From NCBI GenBank assembly GCA_021740045.1, contig JAIPAP010000042.1, forward strand, positions 1-35,214: a DNA stretch of 35,214 nt, in the 5' to 3' direction. Position 1 is the stretch's first letter, and each line of letters starts with the position of its first letter. This stretch comes from Bacteroidales bacterium. Lineage in GTDB: Bacteria > Bacteroidota > Bacteroidia > Bacteroidales > JAIPAP01. Of the stretch, positions 17,386 through 25,205 are shown in pieces. The position numbers and the translations under genes are program-made. A model generated the notes under the pieces. That model did no database searches. It was not told the origin of the DNA and was given only the letters and a program-made list of their open reading frames with translations.

Positions 17386-17646
17386 ATGAACATTTACGTA
17401 GGAAACCTTAATTACAAGGTTAATGAAGATGACCTCGCAGGTATCTTCGAAGAGTACGGAACAGTAAGTTCCGCAAAAGTTATTACTGATAAATTCAGTG
17501 GTAAAAGCAAAGGTTTTGGTTTTGTAACCATGGAAGACCAAGATGAAGCAAAAAAGGCCATGGAAGAGTTAAACGGTGCTACATTTGAAGACCGTGAACT
17601 GGTGGTAAATGAAGCCCGCCCAAAAAAGAACAACTATAACAACTAA
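17386..17646 (+). CDS. RRM-domain RNA-binding protein
   Basis: 86 residues made almost wholly of one RNA recognition motif. RNP2 is NIYVGNL (2-8) and RNP1 is KGFGFVTM (42-49), both with the aromatic residues that stack on RNA bases. The C-terminal tail after residue 78 is short and basic (ARPKKNNYNN). Small RRM proteins of this kind are common in Bacteroidota and Cyanobacteria and act as global RNA-binding factors; the targets are unknown here. The gene has a long leader and is followed after 12 nt by a cold-shock protein gene, so the two are co-transcribed. A weak AT-rich stretch precedes the ATG with no Shine-Dalgarno, as usual in the phylum. Confidence 0.95.
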   Translation: MNIYVGNLNYKVNEDDLAGIFEEYGTVSSAKVITDKFSGKSKGFGFVTMEDQDEAKKAMEELNGATFEDRELVVNEARPKKNNYNN

Positions 17647-17658
17647 GAGAGCATTATC

Positions 17659-17859
17659 ATGACAAAAGGAAAAATAAAATGGTATAATGAAGCCAAGGGA
17701 TATGGTTTTATTGTATCGGAAGAAGGAGAAGACATATTCTTGCACCGCACAGGTTTGAGAAATCCCCACGACGTGCTCGAAACCGATGATAAAGTTGAGT
17801 TCGAACTTAAAGAAGGCGAAAAAGGCCTAATGGCAGTAGATGTAAAGCCGGCTTTCTAA
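17659..17859 (+). CDS. Cold-shock protein (CspA family)
   Basis: 66 residues, the standard size of CspA-like proteins. It starts TKGKIKWYNEAKGYGFIVSEEGEDIFLHRTGL, with RNP1 KGYGFI (13-18) and RNP2 DIFLH (25-29), and ends VEFELKEGEKGLMAVDVKPAF. It should bind single-stranded RNA or DNA and melt RNA structure. It is second in the two-gene operon with the RRM protein and is followed by a strong hairpin at 17890-17928. Confidence 0.96.
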   Translation: MTKGKIKWYNEAKGYGFIVSEEGEDIFLHRTGLRNPHDVLETDDKVEFELKEGEKGLMAVDVKPAF

Positions 17860-17889
17860 AGATTTGATCTCGTTCAATAGTCAAAAATG

Positions 17890-17928
17890 AAATACCCATT
17901 CCTTGCATTAACGGAGGAATGGGTATTT
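17890..17928 (+). terminator. Hairpin terminator of the RRM-csp operon
   Basis: AAATACCCATTCCT (17890-17903) pairs perfectly with AGGAATGGGTATTT (17915-17928) around an 11-nt loop; a T-rich but interrupted stretch follows. Confidence 0.75.
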
Positions 17929-17959
17929 GTGTCTTTATGGGCCTTAAGTTGGCTAATGG

Positions 17960-17993
17960 GTACCTTTATTCGGCTTCCGGACCTAAAAGGTAC
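17960..17993 (+). other. Hairpin upstream of the basic CSD gene
   Basis: GTACCTTT (17960-17967) pairs with AAAGGTAC (17986-17993), with an inner CGG/CCG pair (17971-17973 with 17977-17979). It could be part of a leader or a second terminator. A palindrome GTTTAATTAAAC follows at 18015-18026. Confidence 0.35.
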
Positions 17994-18034
17994 ACTAGTG
18001 AGAAATAATACATTGTTTAATTAAACCAGAATAA

Positions 18035-18484
18035 ATGGGAAGATCGCAGGAAACCAATAACAAGAAAGAAATAAGGAATAAAAAGGAAAAGAAGCGTAAA
18101 GAAAAGGAAAGGCGCCGTCAGGCTCGCAAGGGCGAAGGCAAAAGCAGCCTGGACGATATGATCGCCTACGTGGATGAACAAGGTAACATCTCGTCTACAC
18201 CCCCCGACCCCGATCAAAAAGAAGAGATCGACCCCGAAGATATTCAAATAGGAGCAGCCAACCGCAATGATAACCAGCAGGATGATCCGGAAAAGCACGG
18301 AACAGTCATCTTTTTTAATGATGAGAAAGGTTTCGGGTTCATCAAAGATACGGCTTCCGGCAAGGATGTTTTTGTGCATATTAACAATGTACAGGGCGAT
18401 ATAAAGGAAGGTAATGCCGTTTCCTTTGAGGTGGAAAAAGGACCCAAAGGGCTGAATGCCGTCAATGTTAAGCTGGTAAAGTAA
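18035..18484 (+). CDS. Cold-shock-domain protein with long basic N-terminal region
   Basis: 149 residues. Residues 1-35 are almost all Lys, Arg and Glu (KKEIRNKKEKKRKEKERRRQ), probably a helical RNA-contacting or ribosome-contacting tail. Residues 36-85 are acidic and likely disordered, with the conserved LDDMIAYVDEQGNISSTPPD segment. The CSD occupies 88-149 with RNP1 KGFGFI (98-103) and RNP2 DVFVH (111-115). This three-part layout is characteristic of a Bacteroidota CSD family. It lies 20 nt before a DEAD-box helicase gene and probably shares its transcript, so an RNA chaperone and helicase would be made together. Confidence 0.92.
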   Translation: MGRSQETNNKKEIRNKKEKKRKEKERRRQARKGEGKSSLDDMIAYVDEQGNISSTPPDPDQKEEIDPEDIQIGAANRNDNQQDDPEKHGTVIFFNDEKGFGFIKDTASGKDVFVHINNVQGDIKEGNAVSFEVEKGPKGLNAVNVKLVK

Positions 18485-18504
18485 CAAAATTCATATATAA
18501 CAAG

Positions 18505-20208
18505 ATGTCACAATTTATTGAATTGGGCTTTTCGCCCGATTTGCTCAAGGGAATACAATCTCTTGGATTCGAAAATCCTACTCCTGTACAGGAGCAGGTA
18601 ATACCCGAGATATTCGGAAACAAAAATGATTTGATCGGGTTGGCCCAAACCGGAACCGGTAAAACGGCCGCTTTTGGACTTCCTTTGATCGAACAGGTAG
18701 ACTTGAACCAGAATACTACGCAAGTATTGATTTTAGCTCCCACCAGGGAATTATGCATACAAATTGCCAGTGATCTCGAACAGTACGCACATTATTTTAC
18801 CGGGCTTAAGATCGTGCCGGTATACGGAGGCGCCAGCATCGAAAGCCAGCTAAAGGCGCTTAAAAAGGGCGCTCAAATTGTTGTGGGCACACCGGGGCGC
18901 ACCCTGGACATGATCAAACGCAAAGCCGCCAATATAGGTAATATCAATACGGTAGTGCTCGACGAAGCCGATGAAATGCTTAATATGGGCTTCAGGGAGG
19001 AACTGGATAATATTTTGCAAACCACGCCCGCAGGCAAAAGGACATTGCTCTTTTCGGCTACCATGTCGAAGGAAGTGGCACGCATCTCGAAAAACTACCT
19101 GAAGAACCCGGTAAAGATTACCATTGGTAAGCAAAATTCAGGCGCCGAGAACATCCGCCACATTTATTACCAGGTGCATGCCCGCGATCGTTATTACGCA
19201 CTTAAGCGTGTAGCCGACATTAACCCCGACATATACGGATTGGTTTTTTGCCGCACCCGCATGGAAACCAAAGAAGTGGCCGACAAACTGATCAAGGATG
19301 GCTATAATGCCGATGCCCTTCACGGCGACCTTTCGCAGGCTCAGCGCGATTATGTGATGAATCGCTTCAGGAACCGCACCATTCAGATGCTGGTAGCTAC
19401 AGATGTAGCTGCAAGAGGCCTGGATGTGAATGATATTTCACATGTGATCAATTATAACCTTCCGGATGAGCTTGATATATACACCCACCGCAGTGGCCGT
19501 ACAGGACGTGCCGAAAAGTCGGGGATTTCAATTTCATTGGTGAACTATCATGAGGTAAGAAAGATAGCGCAGATCGAGAAGATCATTGGGAAAAAGTGCG
19601 AGAAGCATCCCGTTCCCTCCGGAGAGGAAATTTGCCAAAAGCAACTCTTCAATCTTATCGACCGCATGGAAAATGCTACGGTAGACGAGGAACAAATTGC
19701 TCCGTTTATGGACACTGTTAACAAAAAGTTGGAGTGGCTGAGCAAGGAAGAGATCATCAAGCACTTCGTATCGCTGGAATTCAACCGCTTTTTGGATTAT
19801 TATAAAAATGCCCCCGACCTTAACAAAAAAGCCAACAGCAGTAGAGCCAAGGCCGAAAAGGTAGGCAGTTCGGGCAGGAATGAAAGCCGGAATGTAAGAG
19901 GCAAAAAGAACAGCCATGAAAGCTTTACCCGTTTCTTTATCAATATTGGTAAAAAAGACGGCATTGCCCCCAAGAACATCATCGGCATGATCAATGATAA
20001 CACCCACGACAGGGATATCAACATAGGAGACATTGATATAAAAGACAGCTTTTCCTTTTTTGAAACAGGCGAATCGCATACCGGCAAAATCCTAAAGGCT
20101 TTCAAAAAGGAACAATTCCAAGGCCGCCAATTGCAGGTGGAAGTTGCCGAGGAACGGAAGAAAGGCAAAAAGGATAAGAAAGAAAAGCGGAAAAAGAAGC
20201 GGGCGTAA
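18505..20208 (+). CDS. DEAD-box RNA helicase with DbpA-type C-terminal RNA-binding domain
   Basis: 567 residues. Helicase motifs occur in order: Q motif (FENPTPVQEQ, 22-31), AQTGTGKT (47-54), PTREL (79-83), TPGR (129-132), DEAD (153-156), SAT (near 180), ARGLD and HRSGRTGR (near 327-334). After a linker rich in Lys and Arg, residues of about 470-545 (TRFFINIGKKDGIAPKNIIGMI, IGDIDIKDSFSFFET) form the RRM-like DbpA C-terminal domain that binds structured RNA, in E. coli DbpA the 23S rRNA. The last 25 residues or so are a Lys-rich tail. It is the last gene of a cluster of RNA chaperones and would be expected to act in ribosome assembly or cold-induced RNA unwinding. Confidence 0.95.
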   Translation: MSQFIELGFSPDLLKGIQSLGFENPTPVQEQVIPEIFGNKNDLIGLAQTGTGKTAAFGLPLIEQVDLNQNTTQVLILAPTRELCIQIASDLEQYAHYFTGLKIVPVYGGASIESQLKALKKGAQIVVGTPGRTLDMIKRKAANIGNINTVVLDEADEMLNMGFREELDNILQTTPAGKRTLLFSATMSKEVARISKNYLKNPVKITIGKQNSGAENIRHIYYQVHARDRYYALKRVADINPDIYGLVFCRTRMETKEVADKLIKDGYNADALHGDLSQAQRDYVMNRFRNRTIQMLVATDVAARGLDVNDISHVINYNLPDELDIYTHRSGRTGRAEKSGISISLVNYHEVRKIAQIEKIIGKKCEKHPVPSGEEICQKQLFNLIDRMENATVDEEQIAPFMDTVNKKLEWLSKEEIIKHFVSLEFNRFLDYYKNAPDLNKKANSSRAKAEKVGSSGRNESRNVRGKKNSHESFTRFFINIGKKDGIAPKNIIGMINDNTHDRDINIGDIDIKDSFSFFETGESHTGKILKAFKKEQFQGRQLQVEVAEERKKGKKDKKEKRKKKRA

Positions 20209-20314
20209 GTACGATTCAAAACCTGTGATCAATTTACCGGGAATGCAGTGGATGTTCAGTCAATGCTTCCCGGAACTTTTCGTAAACACTCAATGAGTTG
20301 CTATAGATTTTCGT

Positions 20315-20322
20315 TATATTTG
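20315..20322 (+). promoter_or_regulatory. Putative -7 box of the toxin-antitoxin operon
   Basis: TATATTTG matches TAnnTTTG, 16 nt before the antitoxin ATG at 20338; this also argues against the longer frame starting at 20248. Confidence 0.5.
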
Positions 20323-20337
20323 TGTAAAACAACAATT

Positions 20338-20547
20338 ATGGCTACTTATACCATCAGCATAGACGAGAACAGCGAAAAGGCAAAGACCTTTCTTAAGTTT
20401 CTGGAAGATTACGCCAGGGATCATGGCTTTGTGGAGATAGAGAAAGTGCCAAACCGGACTACCCTGGAAGCTATGTTAGAAATTGAACAAGGTAAAACAT
20501 TTAAAGCAAAGGATGTGGATGACCTGTTCAATCAACTTGAGGAATGA
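20338..20547 (+). CDS. Antitoxin of a YafQ-type toxin-antitoxin pair
   Basis: 69 residues from the ATG at 20338; the frame can be read from 20248, but the extra residues overlap the promoter box and are not conserved-looking. The sequence starts MATYTISIDENSEKAKTFLKFLEDYA and ends with an acidic tail KAKDVDDLFNQLEE, the part that normally wraps the toxin. The N-terminal beta strand is of the kind used by RelB/DinJ-like proteins, though no clear ribbon-helix-helix motif was seen. Its TGA overlaps the toxin start (ATGA at 20544-20547), giving translational coupling. It probably represses its own promoter together with the toxin. Confidence 0.75.
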   Translation: MATYTISIDENSEKAKTFLKFLEDYARDHGFVEIEKVPNRTTLEAMLEIEQGKTFKAKDVDDLFNQLEE

Positions 20548-20819
20548 ATTACACAGCTGAATATAGTAGTGCTTTCAAAAAAGACTATAAAAGAATAGTT
20601 AAGCGTGGCTATGATATTGAGTTGCTTAAAAAAGTGATAAGTTTATTGCTTGAAAATGGTACATTACCTTCCAGATACCGGCCTCACACTCTTAAAGGAC
20701 CTTTCAAGGGATATATGGAATGTCATATTTTATCTGATTGGCTACTAGTCTGGAAGATAGACTATGATAATAAATCCATAAAATTTGCCCGTACCGGCAC
20801 GCATTCAGATTTATTTTAA
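20544..20819 (+). CDS. YafQ family mRNA interferase toxin
   Basis: 91 residues, the usual size of the RelE/YafQ fold. The residues that match the catalytic set of E. coli YafQ (His50, His63, Asp67 and His87) are present as His48 (PHTL), His61 and Asp65 (ECHILSDW) and His87 (GTHSDLF). The C-terminal GTHSDLF is diagnostic of YafQ. The family cuts mRNA in the ribosomal A site. Basic N-terminal helices (FKKDYKRIVKRG) fit rRNA/mRNA binding. The pair appears intact, unlike the broken system at 12.97-13.18 kb. Confidence 0.9.
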   Translation: MNYTAEYSSAFKKDYKRIVKRGYDIELLKKVISLLLENGTLPSRYRPHTLKGPFKGYMECHILSDWLLVWKIDYDNKSIKFARTGTHSDLF

Positions 20820-20856
20820 GATTTATTGATGTGACGCTAACAATAATAAAAACATG

Positions 20857-20889
20857 CAGCCCAGGTTTTTGAAATGGAAGCCCGGGCTG
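20857..20889 (+). terminator. Possible weak terminator after the toxin gene
   Basis: CAGCCC (20857-20862) pairs with GGGCTG (20884-20889) across a 21-nt loop; no T run follows, so the role is uncertain. Confidence 0.3.
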
Positions 20890-20990
20890 AATAATTACAT
20901 CCTTATAAATGATTTTACCACGTAGAAATCATTGTAAGTTCTAATTTTCTAATATGCCTTCGGCCGGTTGCATGTATAAACATCTTTTAT

Positions 20991-21023
20991 ATACATTTTT
21001 AAAGTTGGACTTTAAAAATGTAT
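20991..21023. other. Perfect 14-bp hairpin in a 520-nt gene-free stretch
   Basis: ATACATTTTTAAAG (20991-21004) pairs perfectly with CTTTAAAAATGTAT (21010-21023) around TTGGA. The surrounding region (20820-21289) contains no ORF that looks like a protein on either strand. An upstream TGTATA (20973-20978) could pair with TATACA within the left arm as an alternative fold. Confidence 0.5.
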
Positions 21024-21289
21024 AGGGATTTGATATTTTAGAAGGATAAGCGACAAAGCAAGTCAGGGATATCTTGTTTATGCAGGTAAACGATCCTTTG
21101 AAAGCCAAATGTATAGGGTATGCCATTTTCGAGAAACTCACAAGATATTTATTTGATGGCTCATATTGCCACGGACAACAGATTTTCTAAATGGCAATTT
21201 CCTGTTTTGTTTGCGATGTCAACGCTAATAGAAGCTCTAATTTTTGGCTTAGATAAAATCAGTGATCGGTTTAACCACCTTGAAAAAAC

Positions 21290-21310
21290 AAGGAGCCCGC
21301 AGGCTCCTTT
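21290..21310. terminator. Terminator of the GAPDH gene, bidirectional
   Basis: AAGGAGCC (21290-21297) pairs with GGCTCCTT (21302-21309); a run of A lies to the left and of T to the right. On the minus strand it sits 31 nt after the GAPDH stop. Confidence 0.8.
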
Positions 21311-21340
21311 TTCATTTTTATCTCAAAAAAGATTATTTTC

Positions 21341-22351
21341 TTACGCTCCCATTGATTTCCTTACCAGGTCGACTACGCGGTAGGAATATCCCCACTCGTT
21401 GTCGTACCATGAAAGCACCTTAACGGTTTTGCCGTATGACATAGTGCTTTGGGCATCGAAAATAGAAGAACTTGGGTTTTTGATCACATCCACCGATACA
21501 ATGGGGTCTTCGGTATATTCGAGTATGCCTTTCATGGGTCCTTCGGCAGCTTCTTTCATGGCTGCATTGATCTCTTCAATTGAGGCTTCTTTTTCGAGGT
21601 TGGCCACAAAATCAACCAGTGAACCGGTTGGTGTGGGAACGCGAATGGCCATACCGTCGAGTTTTCCGTTCAGTTCGGGGATCACTTTACCCACGGCTTT
21701 TGCAGCGCCGGTAGTGGTGGGTATCTGCGAAACGGCTGCCGAACGGGCTCGGCGCAAGTCGGAATGCGGAGCATCCAGAATACGCTGGTCATTGGTATAA
21801 GAGTGGATGGTGGTCATAAACCCATTCACAATACCGAATTTATCGTTCAATACCTTGGCAACCGGCGCCAGGCAGTTGGTAGTACAGCTTGCATTGGAGA
21901 TGCACTCATCGCTATCCTTCAGGTCCTCGTCATTCACGCCCAGAACGATCATGTTATCGATCTTATCTTTGGCCGGAACGGTAAGGAGAACCTTCTTGGC
22001 ACCGTTTTTCAAATGGTCGCCGTAACCGCCTTTATCACTCTCGCGCTTGCGGAAAATGCCGGTCGACTCAACAACCACATCGGGGGTTTCGGGCCATTTA
22101 ATATTGATCGGGCTCTTTTCTGCTAAAACTCTTACTTTGCTTCCGTTTACGATGAGGTTTTCATCATCAAAGGAAACTTCACCGTCGAATTTGCCCTGCG
22201 TCGAGTCGTATTTGAGCAGGTGTGCCAGTGTTTTGGTATCGGTAAGATCGTTAACACCAATTACTTCAATGTCAGGTTCATTCAAGGCAATCTTGAATAC
22301 ATTTCTTCCAATTCTTCCAAACCCGTTGATTGCTAATTTTACTTTTGCCAT
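21341..22351 (-). CDS. gapA: Glyceraldehyde-3-phosphate dehydrogenase, type I
   Basis: 336 residues. NGFGRIGR (9-16) is the NAD-binding Rossmann turn; GVNDLTD places an Asn-Asp at 34-35, the pattern of NAD-using glycolytic enzymes. The active-site nucleophile is Cys156 in SNASCTTNCLAPV, and His183 in TTIHSYTNDQ is its partner. DLRRARSAA and GSLVDF, and WYDNEWGYSYRVVDL near the end, are also diagnostic. It oxidises glyceraldehyde-3-phosphate to 1,3-bisphosphoglycerate in glycolysis. The gene is single, with its own terminator. The upstream 22352-22500 stretch must hold its promoter, but no clear TAnnTTTG with a -33 box was identified. Confidence 0.98.
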   Translation of the reverse strand: MAKVKLAINGFGRIGRNVFKIALNEPDIEVIGVNDLTDTKTLAHLLKYDSTQGKFDGEVSFDDENLIVNGSKVRVLAEKSPINIKWPETPDVVVESTGIFRKRESDKGGYGDHLKNGAKKVLLTVPAKDKIDNMIVLGVNDEDLKDSDECISNASCTTNCLAPVAKVLNDKFGIVNGFMTTIHSYTNDQRILDAPHSDLRRARSAAVSQIPTTTGAAKAVGKVIPELNGKLDGMAIRVPTPTGSLVDFVANLEKEASIEEINAAMKEAAEGPMKGILEYTEDPIVSVDVIKNPSSSIFDAQSTMSYGKTVKVLSWYDNEWGYSYRVVDLVRKSMGA

Positions 22352-22590
22352 AAGCCTGATTTTTAAGTTTTAAATTATCTATATCATTCACAAAGCGTTC
22401 AAACGAACAATTCCATAACGAATTTATATCAAAAATGTTAATTCTTTATTAAATTTTATTGTTAAATGTTTGTAACCCGCTTGCAACATGAGATAAACAT
22501 CGGGCCGGAAAATCAGCAGTGAGTGTATACAATTTAAAATCTATCTATGAGCCGAGTCTAAAAAATTCTCCAACCTTCAATCTTCTTCCA

Positions 22591-22690
22591 TCCCTAAGTC
22601 CCTCAGCCCCTCAATCTCTCAGTCACTTAGTCTCTCAGCCTCTTAGTCTCTAAAGTCTCTCAGCCTCTCAGTCTCAAAAGTCTCTCCGTC
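22591..22690. repeat. Degenerate octamer tandem repeat (TCTCTCAG type)
   Basis: Twelve units of 8-9 nt (for example TCCCTAAG, TCCCTCAG, TCTCTCAG, TCACTTAG, CCTCTTAG, TCTCTAAAG, CCTCTCAG) fill 100 nt of the 419-nt gap between the divergent GAPDH and lepA genes. One strand is almost pure pyrimidine apart from the AG that closes each unit. It is not coding on either strand. No function is apparent. Confidence 0.85.
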
Positions 22691-22756
22691 AAAATACCAT
22701 GCTCTGCAACAATTACCTCTTTTTATAGTTGCATACTATTGGATTGGTATAAATCG

Positions 22757-22764
22757 TATTTTTG
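22757..22764 (+). promoter_or_regulatory. Putative -7 box of lepA
   Basis: TATTTTTG matches TAnnTTTG and ends only 6 nt before the ATG at 22771, predicting a leaderless or nearly leaderless mRNA. Confidence 0.45.
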
Positions 22765-22770
22765 CGCTTT

Positions 22771-24561
22771 ATGAAGAATAACACTCGAAACTTCTGTATT
22801 ATAGCCCATATCGACCACGGTAAGAGCACCCTGGCCGACCGCATGCTTGAGCTTACCAAGACGGTCACCGAGCGGGAGTTGCAAAACCAAACCCTCGATG
22901 ATATGGACCTGGAGCGTGAGCGTGGTATTACCATTAAAAGCCACGCCATCCAGATGAATTATGATTACAAGGGCGAAACCTACCGGTTGAACCTTATCGA
23001 TACACCCGGACACGTTGATTTTTCTTACGAGGTGTCCCGTTCCATTAAAGCCTGTGAAGGGGCTTTGCTTATTGTTGATGCCACACAGGGCATACAGGCC
23101 CAAACTATTTCAAACCTTTATCTGGCCATCGATCAAGATTTGGAAGTGATCCCGGTTTTGAACAAGATGGATCTGGAAAACGCCATGCCCGAGGAGGTGA
23201 AAGATCAGATCATTGACCTGATCGGTTGTGAGGAAGAAGATATCATTGAAGCCAGTGGCAAAACCGGCATAGGTGTGGAGGAGATCCTTCACTCCATTAT
23301 CGAAAAAATTCCGGCGCCCAAAGGTGATATTGAAGCGCCCTTGCAGGCACTGATCTTCGACTCGGTTTATAATTCCTACCGTGGTGTTATAGCTTACTTC
23401 AGAATATTTAACGGCAAGATAAGCAAAGGCGATCATGTGAAGTTTGTAAACACCGGTCACGAATATGAGGCCGATGAGATCGGGGTGCTTAAACTGAAGC
23501 CACTCGAGCAAAAAGAGCTATGGGCCGGTAATGTGGGTTACATTATTTCAGGGATCAAAACTTCCAGCGAGGTGAAGGTTGGTGATACCATAACCCATGT
23601 TGAAAAGCCATGTAGTAAAGCTGTGGCTGGTTTTGAGGTGGTGAAACCCATGGTGTTTGCCGGTGTTTATCCCGTGAATGCCGATGATTATGAGGAGTTG
23701 CGGGCTTCTATGGAAAAACTGCAATTGAATGATGCCTCCCTGACTTATGAACCCGAAGCATCACAGGCATTAGGTTTTGGCTTCCGTTGCGGTTTCCTGG
23801 GTATGCTTCATATGGAGATCATACAGGAGCGCCTCGACCGTGAATTCGACATGGATGTGATCACTACGGTACCCAACGTTTCCTATCATGTATATACCAC
23901 TGATGGGGAATTTGAAGAGGTCCATAATCCCCTGGGTTTACCCGAGCCATCAACCATCGACCGTATTGAAGAGCCTTACATTTCGGCACAGATCATTTCC
24001 AAGGCCGATTATGTGGGGCAGATCATGAAACTGTGCATTGATAAGCGCGGTGAACTTAAAAACCAGGTATACCTCACCAGCAACCGGGTGGAGATCACCT
24101 TTGAAATGCCCCTGGCCGAAATTGTATTCGATTTTTATGACCGCTTGAAAAGCATTTCACGAGGTTACGCTTCCTTCGACTATCACACTACCGGTTACCG
24201 CAAAGCCGATTTGGTACGACTCGATATTTTGCTGAACGGTGAAACGGTGGATGCCCTGTCATCATTAATCCATCGTGAAAACGCCTATGACTTCGGACGC
24301 CGGATTTGCGTAAAGCTCAAGGAACTTATTCCCCGCCAGCAATTTGATGTGGCCATTCAGGCTGCCATTGGGGCCAAGATCATTGCCCGTGAAACCGTTA
24401 AAGCCTTGCGCAAGGATGTAACCGCCAAATGCTACGGCGGTGATATCACCCGTAAGCGGAAACTCCTGGAAAAGCAAAAGAAAGGTAAACGCCGCATGCG
24501 ACAGGTGGGCAATGTGGAAATTCCGCAGTCGGCATTCTTAGCAGTGCTAAAGTTGGACTAA
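22771..24561 (+). CDS. lepA: Elongation factor 4 (LepA)
   Basis: 596 residues from the ATG at 22771; an in-frame TTG at 22762 is part of the -7 box and is rejected. G motifs of translational GTPases are present: G1 [10 protein letters not shown]2 region [12 protein letters not shown]3 [13 protein letters not shown]4 NKMDL. The ordering after the G domain (domain II, then III and V, then the LepA-specific C-terminal domain with [25 protein letters not shown]) is that of LepA and not EF-G, which has an extra domain IV. It acts on the ribosome, where it has been linked to back-translocation and to 30S assembly. It is monocistronic; an intergenic stretch of about 150 nt follows. Confidence 0.98.
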   Translation: MKNNTRNFCIIAHIDHGKSTLADRMLELTKTVTERELQNQTLDDMDLERERGITIKSHAIQMNYDYKGETYRLNLIDTPGHVDFSYEVSRSIKACEGALLIVDATQGIQAQTISNLYLAIDQDLEVIPVLNKMDLENAMPEEVKDQIIDLIGCEEEDIIEASGKTGIGVEEILHSIIEKIPAPKGDIEAPLQALIFDSVYNSYRGVIAYFRIFNGKISKGDHVKFVNTGHEYEADEIGVLKLKPLEQKELWAGNVGYIISGIKTSSEVKVGDTITHVEKPCSKAVAGFEVVKPMVFAGVYPVNADDYEELRASMEKLQLNDASLTYEPEASQALGFGFRCGFLGMLHMEIIQERLDREFDMDVITTVPNVSYHVYTTDGEFEEVHNPLGLPEPSTIDRIEEPYISAQIISKADYVGQIMKLCIDKRGELKNQVYLTSNRVEITFEMPLAEIVFDFYDRLKSISRGYASFDYHTTGYRKADLVRLDILLNGETVDALSSLIHRENAYDFGRRICVKLKELIPRQQFDVAIQAAIGAKIIARETVKALRKDVTAKCYGGDITRKRKLLEKQKKGKRRMRQVGNVEIPQSAFLAVLKLD

Positions 24562-24658
24562 GAACCATCAAATATCCTCTAAATCGCCACCTTGAAGATA
24601 TAAAAGCCTCCTTAGTGGTTTGTTGAATCCTAAAAATATTTCGATCCGAAAATTTTTA

Positions 24659-24684
24659 TGTAACTTTCTGCTATCAAATTCGTC
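24659..24684 (+). promoter_or_regulatory. Putative ECF-type promoter upstream of the sigma factor gene
   Basis: TGTAAC (24659-24664), 16 nt, CGTC (24681-24684), 29 nt before the ATG. The AAC and CGT cores are typical of ECF promoters, and the same pair occurs before the head-GIN gene at 26461-26487. It suggests that the sigma factor drives its own operon. Confidence 0.5.
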
Positions 24685-24713
24685 GAACGGATACAAAAAC
24701 GACCGGCCATACT

Positions 24714-25199
24714 ATGACGACAGCTGAATATAATCAGTGTGTAGATGATCATGCGGATGGTGTTTACCGCTTTGTGTTGAAGAACATCAAGGATGAAGAC
24801 CGCGCACGTGATATTGTGCAGGAGGCCTTTGTGCGGATGTGGGAAAAAGCGGAAACCATCAGCGCCGAAAAATCCCGGTCGTATTTGTTTACCACCGCCT
24901 ATCATACCATGATCGACACCATTAGAAGGGAAAAGAAGCAAACGGATTTTGAGAGCGTGAATGAAGGGGAGTATTCAACCGATAATGAGTTTTCCGATCT
25001 GAAGGAGGTGTTGAACGAGGCGGTGGGTAAGTTGCCCGAAATACAACGCTCGGTGTTGTTGCTCCGCGATTACGAGGGCTACAGCTACCAAGAAATAGGG
25101 GAGATCACCGGGTTGAATGAATCGCAAGTGAAGGTTTACATTTACCGGGCAAGGGTTTTTATAAAAAAATATATAGGAAGTTTGGATACGGTTATTTAA
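24714..25199 (+). CDS. ECF RNA polymerase sigma factor
   Basis: 161 residues, with sigma region 2 (about 5-70: VYRFVLKNIKDEDRARDIVQEAFVRMWEK, the DIVQEAFVRMW part being the -10 recognition and core-binding helix) and region 4 (about 105-158: KLPEIQRSVLLLRDYEGYSYQEIGEITGL, SQVKVYIYRARVFIKK, a helix-turn-helix for the -35 box). Regions 1 and 3 are missing, as in all ECF factors. It is followed after 6 nt by a single-span membrane protein likely to be its anti-sigma factor. The motif before it is shared with the third gene of the cluster, which fits autoregulation. The inducing signal is unknown. Confidence 0.93.
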   Translation: MTTAEYNQCVDDHADGVYRFVLKNIKDEDRARDIVQEAFVRMWEKAETISAEKSRSYLFTTAYHTMIDTIRREKKQTDFESVNEGEYSTDNEFSDLKEVLNEAVGKLPEIQRSVLLLRDYEGYSYQEIGEITGLNESQVKVYIYRARVFIKKYIGSLDTVI

Positions 25200-25205
25200 C
25201 GGGCT

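Noticed and set aside
18015-18026. Palindrome GTTTAATTAAAC before the basic CSD gene
   Set aside because: A 12-nt AT-rich palindrome is expected by chance in this base composition and has no second copy in the window.
20941-21141. Minus-strand open frame of 66 codons
   Set aside because: It runs through the 14-bp stem and has no recognisable protein pattern or promoter box.
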